Positions 44,001 through 50,134 of a DNA stretch of 60,348 nt are shown piece by piece. The translations under genes and the position numbers were made by a program. Origin of the DNA: Actinomycetes bacterium. GTDB taxonomy: Bacteria; Actinomycetota; Actinomycetes; Actinomycetales; Demequinaceae. Position 1 is the stretch's first letter, and each line of letters opens with the position of its first letter. The notes under the pieces were generated by a model. The model searched no databases, was not told where the DNA came from, and saw only the letters and a list, made by a program, of their open reading frames with translations. The stretch spans positions 1 to 60,348 of the forward strand of contig JAEZXC010000094.1 of NCBI GenBank assembly GCA_023442845.1, in the 5' to 3' direction.

Positions 44001-44127
44001 CACCGACGACGACAAGTTCGAGAACCGGCAACACCTCGTCAACCGCAGCAAACGCCGCAAGGACGGCGCTGAGATGTTCGGAACGTCCGTCCGTGACGAG
44101 CACGGCCCTCACGCTGGGCGTGCTCAT
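41044..44127 (-). CDS. Large membrane glycosyltransferase, GT2 domain plus polytopic membrane region
   Basis: 1027 residues. A GT2 domain occupies about residues 1-270: VRAVLVTDGRSEHLSAVLAAF, then the donor/metal motif LIWLLHDDTAPDKGAL and later GFGESVEFCRRAWAAGWDV (the ED/QxxRW-like region). Many membrane helices follow, and then an extracytoplasmic C-terminal domain ending with two further helices. It probably adds a sugar to a wall polymer. ATG at 44127. It is 26 bp downstream of whiB2 and overlaps DUF5719, so whiB2-GT-DUF5719 may be one transcript. Confidence 0.88.
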   Translation of the reverse strand: MSTPSVRAVLVTDGRSEHLSAVLAAFAAVDEVLPVLELVVVGDADIATPPDLAVTLTRTSESTFAAALNEAVTSQPARDDELIWLLHDDTAPDKGALGRLIATASKRPRAAVVGPAHVRWRDTSRLVSMGTTVSRLGARRIPLVVEDDVDQGQHDWREDVMAVSLGGALVRRSAWDSVGGLDVGYDGFGESVEFCRRAWAAGWDVVLAPEVRVRHAQESLYGLRTRRRGRVSTHAVRRTSEWHHAFAWAPWWLVPVLVVLLPLSVVLRFAVRLAQNSPRTALAELRVVPALIARVPAIGASARAHRRVGATGRIEARLFAKPMQVLDAVRQRELGTIERARAERIPSEMVRAEIERARARHRLSLLVTALIGLAASAVLASRWMSEVLSGRMLVSPGTGVTDIALGDVWKAAWSGWNEIGFGVPAIDGAYAGLMLPAAIAPGGTRLGIAALLAAAPLMAMLIGWWAAGHATRAPWVRLAAAVVWGLWPPFIGAVLDARIGPVIAHIMLGCAVVAIARAAGWRRGELIGGREERPAPGPSPSAALAGSLALTAATVAQPVLLVPTLGVVIALALRAGRHRWRLMSLAAVPLVVGLPGLVAGLRHAAHPGIALSVLAREPGPGETFRGDVWRTALGFADPARWSSDLGNAWPLGAVAAVALFLCAIAALASRPAQRPAAWGVALIGIGLAIAAWSAHATAAWSDGAGRDAISGWPGTGSSVVALGALVAALSAHGVVMKTEGRRFATARTLAAGAATVAAGSTLAVVVLLALPDAPRGTVTTADAGVLPLAVPLDQEGTQHQRVLVLSENADGSIAYDVLAHDGATLVLGRAQRGPDGAPLSGGGESADIADIAQTVAAASTSPAADLGALREWGIGTIVLAPGAESAQSALSQNPHVTLASGSERGQTYRLAGDRVSRAWIETADGERVVVPASATDGGTHSPPQSGGKLVIAVPDSAGWSASADGAALVRADDTWGRAVFEVPADASKVTFVYRDPVHRWWWWASAIALTWALIGSIPLRRSREVTP

Positions 44128-44153
44128 CGACAATCGGGGATGCGCGCGGGCAC

Positions 44154-44468
44154 CTAGACCGCGCGGCGCTTGAGCTTGCGACGCTCGCGCTCCGAGAGGC
44201 CTCCCCAAATCCCGAAGCGCTCGTCATGAGCGAGGGCATAGTCAAGGCACTCGGCCTTCACTTCACACGACTGGCACACCTTCTTCGCTTCACGCGTGGA
44301 ACCACCCTTCTCAGGGAAGAAGGCTTCCGGGTCCGTCTGCGCGCACAACGCGCGGTCCTGCCACGAGAGCGGTCCATTGGCGTCGGCGTCAAAGATGTCG
44401 ACCACCGGAGCGAGCTCCACGGTGGTGTTGGCATCGGATGGCAGGGAGTCTCCATATAGATTCCACAT
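44154..44468 (-). CDS. whiB2: WhiB-family Fe-S transcription factor, WhiB2/WhmD type
   Basis: 104 residues. Four Cys ligands for a [4Fe-4S] cluster occur in ALCAQTDPEAFF, then VCQSCEVKAEC; the tail FGIWGGLSERERRKLKRR holds the G(I/V)WGG turn and basic AT-hook-like stretch. Position by synteny (manB-DUF3499-Rv3259-whiB2) and an N-terminal extension of about 35 residues point to WhiB2/WhmD, which governs septation in mycobacteria. ATG at 44468 has GGAGG 8 bp upstream. A strong sigma-70-type promoter lies upstream. Confidence 0.93.
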   Translation of the reverse strand: MWNLYGDSLPSDANTTVELAPVVDIFDADANGPLSWQDRALCAQTDPEAFFPEKGGSTREAKKVCQSCEVKAECLDYALAHDERFGIWGGLSERERRKLKRRAV

Positions 44469-44514
44469 AAGCCCGTCCTCCGATTCAAGCCGGGGATCGC
44501 CCCGTTCCGACAGA

Positions 44515-44543
44515 ATTACACCCTTGTAATCTGCGTCCGTCAA
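44515..44543 (-). promoter_or_regulatory. whiB2 promoter with overlapping inverted repeat
   Basis: On the minus strand, TTGACG (44543-44538) and TGTAAT (44520-44515) are spaced by 17 bp, close to the housekeeping consensus. The transcript should start near 44508, giving a 40-base leader. The -10 is one arm of a perfect inverted repeat ATTACA-CCCT-TGTAAT (44515-44530), a likely operator. Bases 44514-44533 are nearly repeated upstream of whiB1. Confidence 0.7.
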
Positions 44544-44684
44544 GTCAAAGGTAACGCACTCCACACGGCTTTGCACGGGAACCAGAAATCTGCCCCAACC
44601 GTTCGTGCTTCTCAGACGTTCCTGTGAGTGTGGCTTCGTGGGACCTACACTAGATGACGGCCACCGAGTTGGAAGAGATGGGGA

Positions 44685-45914
44685 ATGAGCGAAACCCAGT
44701 ACGTGCGCGCGCGCCACGCGACCAAGATCACGGGGCACCCCATCCTCAAGTTCGTCGCCTTTGGGGCGATCGCCGCCGTGAGCTTCACCGCTGTGTTTGT
44801 CCAGACATACGTGGGCAAACTCGAAGCGCGCATCACGACCGAGAACATCGATCCCCTGCTCGGCCCAGACCGTCCCGAGATTGTCGTCAATCCCGAAGAC
44901 GGCGCCGCAGGGCGTGCGCTCAACATCGTGCTCATGGGCTCTGACGACCGTTCCGGCGAAAATGCCGCGATCGGTGGTTTCGAGAAGGGCAAGCGAAACG
45001 ACACGACGCTCATCATGCACATCTCGGCAGACCGGGAACGCGTTGAGGTCGTCTCGATCCCGCGCGACACGATGGTGCAGATCGAGAACTGCGAGCGCTC
45101 CGACGGCACGTCCCAGCGCGGTTGGCATGCCGAATTCAACGTCGCCTTCGCCAACGGAGCAGCCAACGGCAACAACGCTGATGGCGCGGCCTGCACCGTC
45201 AAGACCATCGAATCGCTGACGGACATCTATATCGACCACTACGCCGTCATTGACTTCGTCGGTTTCCGCGACATGGTCAACGCTGTCAACGGTGTGCCCA
45301 TGTGCATCCCCTACGAGTACGCGGACGCCTACTCGGGCACGTACCTCAGCCCCGGCCCGCAGGTCCTCACTGGCGACCAGGCGATTTCGTATGTCCGTAT
45401 GCGTAAGGGCAAGAACGTCACAGGTTCCGATCTTGACCGCATCGACCGCCAGCAGGAGTTCCTCAAGAACCTTGCGCGCAAGGTGCTGAGCGCAGAGATG
45501 CTGTACCGCCCCCAGGAAGTGACCAACTTCATTAAGGCGGTTGCGGACTCACTCACGGTCGACGAGAAACTCGGCGACGTCAACTACCTCGGCGGCCTCG
45601 CGTTCTCGCTCCGCCACCTCGACCCGGGTGCCGGGATCGTGATGGCAACAGCCCCTGTTGAGACGTACCCCGCCGACCCAAACCGCGTGCAATTCAACCG
45701 CAAGGCACCCGCGATGTGGGAGGCCTTGCGCAACGACCAACCGATCGCTCCGCTGCTCGACAAGCAGTCAGCCTCGCCCGCGAACGACGTTGGCGCGACG
45801 AGCCCTGACGCTGGCGGATCAAGCGATGGCGACTCGAGCGGCGGCGCAGCAGGCGGCAGTGGGACAAACCCGCACAGCGAAGAGGCCATCCTCAACGCGT
45901 GCCAGGTGGGCTAG
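44685..45914 (+). CDS. LytR-CpsA-Psr (LCP) family glycopolymer ligase
   Basis: 409 residues. One N-terminal membrane helix (about 21-43) and an extracytoplasmic LCP domain: VLMGSDDRSGE, KRNDTTLIMHISADRERVEVVSIPRDTMVQI (conserved Arg/Asp residues that bind polyprenyl pyrophosphate), VDFVGFRDMVNAVNGVPMC-like segment and YVRMRKGKNVTGSDLDRIDRQQ. A Gly/Ser/Asp-rich tail follows. LCP enzymes attach wall glycopolymers to peptidoglycan. It is divergent from whiB2 by 216 bp; TACACT (44646-44651) is a possible -10. GATGGGGA precedes the ATG. Confidence 0.94.
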   Translation: MSETQYVRARHATKITGHPILKFVAFGAIAAVSFTAVFVQTYVGKLEARITTENIDPLLGPDRPEIVVNPEDGAAGRALNIVLMGSDDRSGENAAIGGFEKGKRNDTTLIMHISADRERVEVVSIPRDTMVQIENCERSDGTSQRGWHAEFNVAFANGAANGNNADGAACTVKTIESLTDIYIDHYAVIDFVGFRDMVNAVNGVPMCIPYEYADAYSGTYLSPGPQVLTGDQAISYVRMRKGKNVTGSDLDRIDRQQEFLKNLARKVLSAEMLYRPQEVTNFIKAVADSLTVDEKLGDVNYLGGLAFSLRHLDPGAGIVMATAPVETYPADPNRVQFNRKAPAMWEALRNDQPIAPLLDKQSASPANDVGATSPDAGGSSDGDSSGGAAGGSGTNPHSEEAILNACQVG

Positions 45915-45919
45915 GCGAC

Positions 45920-46420
45920 CTACTGTTCGCGCAGGGCCGCGCCTTTGGATTCGGCGACGGCGCGCAAACGGTCTTGGTATGCCCGCATCTGGTCGCGCGT
46001 GTGCGCGGCTTCGTCCGACGCTCCGGCACCCAAGATGCGGGCAGCGAGCAGGCCTGCGTTTCGCGATCCACCGATCGACACCGTGGCAACCGGCACACCT
46101 GCAGGCATCTGCACAATGCTGAGCAGCGAATCCATCCCGTCCAAGTACGACAGCGGCACCGGCACCCCGATGACGGGCAGCGTCGTCACCGAAGCAAGCA
46201 TGCCGGGCAAATGTGCCGCACCACCCGCGCCAGCGATGATGACGCGCAGGCCGCGCTCTTCTGCCGTGCGTCCGTACGCGATCATCGACTCGGGCATGCG
46301 GTGCGCCGAGACCACATCTTTCTCAAACTCAATGCCGAACTCCTCGAGAGCGTCGGCGGCGCCGCTCATCACCGGCCAGTCGGAGTCCGAACCCATCACC
46401 AAGCCAACGAGTGCGCTCAT
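45920..46420 (-). CDS. purE: 5-(carboxyamino)imidazole ribonucleotide mutase
   Basis: 166 residues; class I PurE converts N5-CAIR to CAIR in purine synthesis. It has GLVMGSDSDWPVM at the N-terminus, VVSAHRMPESM (catalytic His), VIIAGAGGAAHLPGMLAS, and VPVATVSIGGSRNAGLLAARIL. Its start overlaps the purK stop by 4 bp, as usual for the purK-purE operon. Convergent with the LCP gene, 5 bp apart. Confidence 0.97.
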   Translation of the reverse strand: MSALVGLVMGSDSDWPVMSGAADALEEFGIEFEKDVVSAHRMPESMIAYGRTAEERGLRVIIAGAGGAAHLPGMLASVTTLPVIGVPVPLSYLDGMDSLLSIVQMPAGVPVATVSIGGSRNAGLLAARILGAGASDEAAHTRDQMRAYQDRLRAVAESKGAALREQ

Positions 46421-47556
46421 TGCACCTCTCCATCCCTCACCCAGGCGACGACACTCGCCGCACGTCGTCTCGTATCGTCAACCGAGGTTCCGCACACGGT
46501 GACGTGACCCACCTTGCGGCCGGGCCGCACCTCCTTGCCGTACACATGGATCTTCGCGCCCGGGTCGTCGACATAGGGCCACGCCTCCATGAGATTCTCG
46601 CGCTGGCCTCCGAGCACGTTCGCCATCACCGTCACCGGGGCCAGCGCTGAGGTGTCACCAAGGGGCCAGTTGAGGACGGCGCGCAGGTGTTGCTCAAACT
46701 GACTCGTCACGGACCCTTCGATGGTCCAGTGGCCGGAGTTGTGCGGACGCATCGCCAGTTCATTGACGAGCAAGCGGCCGTTTACCTCAAAGAGCTCGAC
46801 AGCAAGCATTCCCGTCACATCGAGCACGGCGGCAATGAGGGTCGCAATGTGGACGGCCTCGGCCTGGAGTGCGTCGGTAAGGCCCGGAGCCGGGGCAATA
46901 ACCTCCGCACACACGCCATCGCGCTGAATCGACTCGACGAGGGGCCATGCGACAAGTTCGCCAAGCGGCCTGCGCGCCACTTGAATCGCCACTTCGCGCT
47001 GGTAATCCACTTTCTCTTCAATGAGCACGCGCGGCCCGCCATCGGCTGCGGCGGCCAACCAGTCCGACGCTTCGGCAGGGCTTCGCACGATGCGCACGCC
47101 CTTCCCGTCGTAGCCACCCATCGCGGTCTTGAGGACAGCCGCTCCCCCATGGACCGCGAGAAAGTCCTCCACGTCACCTTCGGTCTCGACGACCCGCCAC
47201 GCGGGCGTCGGGATTCCGTACGTGTCTAGAAGTTCCCGCATCGCGATCTTGTCGCGGGCATGGAGCAACGCATCGCGGCCGGGCAGCGCCTCCACTCCCA
47301 CCTCGGCCGCAATATCGAAGACGGCTCCGGGGATGTGCTCGTGCTCCCATGTGACGACGTCGGGGCGCGGCTCGGCGAGAAGCTCCCGAATTGCCGCTTC
47401 GTCGCCTGGCAATCCCACAACGGTCTCGTGCGCGCTCAAGGCGGCTGCAGCGTCGGGCGATTCGACAAGCACGCGCAACGTCACGCCCATCGCGGTGGCG
47501 GCAGGTGCCATCATCCGTGCAAGTTGTCCGCCGCCTACTACTGCTACCCGCGTCAT
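46417..47556 (-). CDS. purK: 5-(carboxyamino)imidazole ribonucleotide synthase
   Basis: 379 residues; ATP-grasp enzyme making N5-CAIR from AIR, bicarbonate and ATP. N-terminus VAVVGGGQLARMMAPAA; ATP-grasp segments VLKTAMGGYDGKGVRIVR and VLIEEKVDYQREVAIQVAR; VNELAMRPHNSGHWTIEG near the active site. ATG at 47556 has TAGGTT (47563-47568 on the minus strand) 6 bp upstream, implying a leaderless mRNA for purK-purE. Divergent from GtrA with a 34-bp spacer. Confidence 0.97.
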   Translation of the reverse strand: MTRVAVVGGGQLARMMAPAATAMGVTLRVLVESPDAAAALSAHETVVGLPGDEAAIRELLAEPRPDVVTWEHEHIPGAVFDIAAEVGVEALPGRDALLHARDKIAMRELLDTYGIPTPAWRVVETEGDVEDFLAVHGGAAVLKTAMGGYDGKGVRIVRSPAEASDWLAAAADGGPRVLIEEKVDYQREVAIQVARRPLGELVAWPLVESIQRDGVCAEVIAPAPGLTDALQAEAVHIATLIAAVLDVTGMLAVELFEVNGRLLVNELAMRPHNSGHWTIEGSVTSQFEQHLRAVLNWPLGDTSALAPVTVMANVLGGQRENLMEAWPYVDDPGAKIHVYGKEVRPGRKVGHVTVCGTSVDDTRRRAASVVAWVRDGEVQ

Positions 47557-47562
47557 GGTCCT

Positions 47563-47582
47563 AACCTACCGGCGACTACGCT
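47563..47582. promoter_or_regulatory. Back-to-back -10 elements for purK and gtrA-like gene
   Basis: Minus strand TAGGTT (47568-47563) lies 6 bp before purK, and plus strand TACGCT (47577-47582) lies 8 bp before the GtrA-family GTG. Only 8 bp separates the two hexamers, so the -35 region of each promoter must lie within the other's -10 or transcribed region. The two should compete for polymerase. Confidence 0.5.
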
Positions 47583-47590
47583 CGTCACTC

Positions 47591-48082
47591 GTGACGATGC
47601 CATCTCTCGTTGGCCGTGCTCGGGCCTGGGTCCGCGAGCGCGCGGGCTTTCTTGCGCGCTTTGGAGCGGTGGGGGCTGCGGGAGTCGTCGTCAATCTCGG
47701 TGTGTTCAATGCGCTCCGTCTCGGGCCGCTCTCCCCCGACGCGACGTTTGCCGGCGATAGTGACCGCGTCGTCACCGCAAAGGTCATTGCGACCATCGTC
47801 TCTATCGTCTTCGCGTGGGCAGTCCACCGCGGCTGGACCTATCGCGGACGACGCCGTCACCGGCCGGTGATCGAGCTCGCCCTCTTTGGGGCGGTCAACG
47901 CTGTCGCGATTGTTGTCGAGGCCGCAACTGTCGCCATCACCCATCACGGCTTCGGCTGGGAGTCACTGCTCGCGGACAATCTGTCGAGTCTCTTTGGGAT
48001 TGGACTTGGCACCCTCGCGCGATATGCGGGATTCTCCCTGTTTGTCTTTGGCCGTTTTGGGGCCGACGCCCAAGAGGACTAA
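47591..48082 (+). CDS. GtrA-family membrane protein
   Basis: 163 residues with four membrane segments (about 18-40, 60-78, 92-112 and 133-152). LARFGAVGAAGVVVNLGVFNAL and FGIGLGTLARYAGFSLFVFGRF are the conserved GtrA boundaries. GtrA proteins are thought to carry lipid-linked sugars or support glycosyltransferases. GTG at 47591 is used; ATG two codons later is an alternative. The -10 TACGCT at 47577-47582 predicts a leader of one or two bases. Its TAA shares CTAA with the convergent histidine kinase stop. Confidence 0.9.
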   Translation: MTMPSLVGRARAWVRERAGFLARFGAVGAAGVVVNLGVFNALRLGPLSPDATFAGDSDRVVTAKVIATIVSIVFAWAVHRGWTYRGRRRHRPVIELALFGAVNAVAIVVEAATVAITHHGFGWESLLADNLSSLFGIGLGTLARYAGFSLFVFGRFGADAQED

Positions 48083-49377
48083 GTGCGCCGGTGCCGCCTG
48101 CCGTGCGGGACGACGGTGTCCAAATCGACCATCGTCGGCACCCCTTGCAGGAAGACCGAGAACGCAGCCGGCCGACGCTGCGACAGTTCGAGCCGACCGC
48201 CGTCCGCTGTGACAAGGTCGCGAGCGAGCGACAGCCCAAGGCCCGTCCCCTTCCCCGACGTCACCGAGCGCTCAAAAATGCGTGCCGCAAGTTCATCTGG
48301 CACTCCCTCGCCCTCATCGCGCACTTCGATGACGGTGGCATGATTGGCGCCGGATTCCCGGGCGATCACGCTTGTGGTGCCCGCACCGTGGTGAAGCGAG
48401 TTTTCTATGAGTGTCGCGAGAACCTGTGCGAGGCCACCGGGCGTGGCAAACACTGTTGCTTCCGTGGGCGCAATGACAAGCGACCGGTTCGCCGTGGTGA
48501 ACGCCGGCTCCCACTCCGCGCGTTGCTGCGCAAACACGTCGTCAAGCACGACGAGTTGGGTTCCCGCCCCAAGCGTGCGCCGGGTGCGCCCCAAGAGGTC
48601 ATCGACGACGCCAACAAGGCGCTCCACCTGTTCGAGGGATGCTTCCGCTTCGGATCGCACCTCCTCTTGGGTGCTGAGTGCAGCAATCTCCTCCAGCCGC
48701 ATCGTGAGGGCAGTGAGCGGCGTGCGCAACTGATGCGAAGCGTCGGCCGCAAACTGGCGCTCTGCGGAGAGTCGGGCGGCCATGCGGTCAGCACTTCGCA
48801 CGAGTTCCTCGGCGACGAGGTCGATCTCCTCGACCCCTGAGGGACGCATGCGTGGTCTTGTTTGCCCGGTCCCGATCTGTTCGGCGGACGCCGCAAGATA
48901 GACCAAGGGAGCTGCCAAACGATTGGCCTGCCATAGCGCCATCGCGGCGCCTGCGACCACGGCAACCACCCCCACCGCAAACACGAGGCCGACAGCGCGG
49001 GCAGCCTCCCAGAACACATCCTCGCGCGGTGCCGACAGCAAGACGATGACGCCTGAGTCGGTCGCGTACGAGCCCTTGAAGGACGGCTGGGGTTCGTTTC
49101 CCGCGGTCAACTCCGTCCCGTCTGGCAAGCGCACCGTGATGTGCTTGGGCGAGCCGGGGGAATTGCCGAGGTAATTCGCGATGATTGTCTCGTCGAGTTG
49201 CTCCCCCGACAGGTACCGCACCTCAATGGCCCGCGCGGCGGTGGCGGTGCGGGAGTCGAGATCACGAAGTGCGTCGTCGCGAACGAGCTGAAAAGCGAAT
49301 ACTCCAAGCGGGATGCCAAGAAGGACCATCGCCACCGCGAGTGCGGAAAGCGTTGCTCCGAGTACCCGGCGTCTCAC
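48079..49377 (-). CDS. Sensor histidine kinase
   Basis: 432 residues. Two membrane segments (about 8-30 and 130-152) flank a short extracellular sensor. HAMP follows, then H-box FAADASHQLRTPLTALTMRL (His near 215), N-box QVLATLIENSLHHGAG, and G-boxes VRDEGEGVPDEL and GTGLGLSLARDLV. It is downstream of its response regulator on the same strand with a 3-bp gap. The pair resembles actinobacterial wall-stress systems, but the signal cannot be read from the sequence. Confidence 0.93.
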   Translation of the reverse strand: MRRRVLGATLSALAVAMVLLGIPLGVFAFQLVRDDALRDLDSRTATAARAIEVRYLSGEQLDETIIANYLGNSPGSPKHITVRLPDGTELTAGNEPQPSFKGSYATDSGVIVLLSAPREDVFWEAARAVGLVFAVGVVAVVAGAAMALWQANRLAAPLVYLAASAEQIGTGQTRPRMRPSGVEEIDLVAEELVRSADRMAARLSAERQFAADASHQLRTPLTALTMRLEEIAALSTQEEVRSEAEASLEQVERLVGVVDDLLGRTRRTLGAGTQLVVLDDVFAQQRAEWEPAFTTANRSLVIAPTEATVFATPGGLAQVLATLIENSLHHGAGTTSVIARESGANHATVIEVRDEGEGVPDELAARIFERSVTSGKGTGLGLSLARDLVTADGGRLELSQRRPAAFSVFLQGVPTMVDLDTVVPHGRRHRRT

Positions 49378-49380
49378 CGT

Positions 49381-50055
49381 TCAGTCGTTCTCAAAACGGA
49401 AGCCCATGCCCCGTACGGTTGTAATGAAGCGTGGTTTCGCGGCGTCATCACCCAGCTTGCGGCGCAACCACGACACGTGCATGTCGAGAGTCTTGGACGG
49501 CGCGTGAGGATCGGCATCCCACACCTCGCGCATGAGGTGCTCACGCGACACCACCTGGCCGGCGTGCGCAACGAGCACATGCAAGAGATCAAATTCCTTG
49601 CCGCTGAGCTGAAGTTCGCGGTCGTTCAAGAAGGCGCGATGTCCTGCCACGTCGATACGCACCCCGCCAACGTCGAGGTCGCTCGCGGGCTCACTCTCGC
49701 TGCGGCGTCGCAACAAAGCGCGAACGCGTGCGAGAAGTTCGGCAAGCCGAAACGGCTTCGTCACGTAATCATCCGCACCTGCGTCGAGACCAACAACGAG
49801 GTCGACCTCGTCGGCACGTGCAGTCAGCATGAGGATCGGGACAGTCAGGCCCTTGTCGCGGATGCGTCGCGCCACATCGACACCGTCGATATCGGGAAGC
49901 CCGAGGTCGAGAATGACGAGATCAGCAGATGCCGCACCGTCGACTCCCGCTTGGCCAGTGCCGTGCCAAGCCACGTCGTAACCCTCGCGACTCAAAGCCC
50001 GAGTCAAGGGTTCTGAAATAGTCGGGTCATCTTCGACCAAGACAATTCTCGCCAT
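49381..50055 (-). CDS. OmpR-family response regulator
   Basis: 224 residues. Receiver ARIVLVEDDPTISEPLTRAL with phosphoacceptor Asp in LVILDLGLPDIDG (near 51), Thr in ILMLTARAD and Lys in DYVTKPF; C-terminal winged helix with LSGKEFDLLHVLVAHAGQVVSREHLMREVW and TVRGMGFRFEND. TAAAGT (50067-50062 on the minus strand) sits 6 bp before the ATG, implying a leaderless mRNA. It pairs with the kinase downstream and shares a 79-bp divergent spacer with the GT-C membrane protein, which may be a target. Confidence 0.95.
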   Translation of the reverse strand: MARIVLVEDDPTISEPLTRALSREGYDVAWHGTGQAGVDGAASADLVILDLGLPDIDGVDVARRIRDKGLTVPILMLTARADEVDLVVGLDAGADDYVTKPFRLAELLARVRALLRRRSESEPASDLDVGGVRIDVAGHRAFLNDRELQLSGKEFDLLHVLVAHAGQVVSREHLMREVWDADPHAPSKTLDMHVSWLRRKLGDDAAKPRFITTVRGMGFRFEND

Positions 50056-50061
50056 GGGGCA

Positions 50062-50128
50062 ACTTTACCTGCGGTGCCGTCGAATGCAACGTTCGTGTCA
50101 AGCAGGCCCTGTCGCCGGTTGATAGTGT
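50062..50128. promoter_or_regulatory. Divergent leaderless promoters of response regulator and GT-C gene
   Basis: Minus strand TAAAGT (50067-50062) is 6 bp before the response regulator, and plus strand TAGTGT (50123-50128) is 6 bp before the GT-C gene. The 55 bp between them carries whatever controls both; a TTGCAT-like -35 for the regulator lies near 50084-50089. Confidence 0.5.
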
Positions 50129-50134
50129 CCCGAC

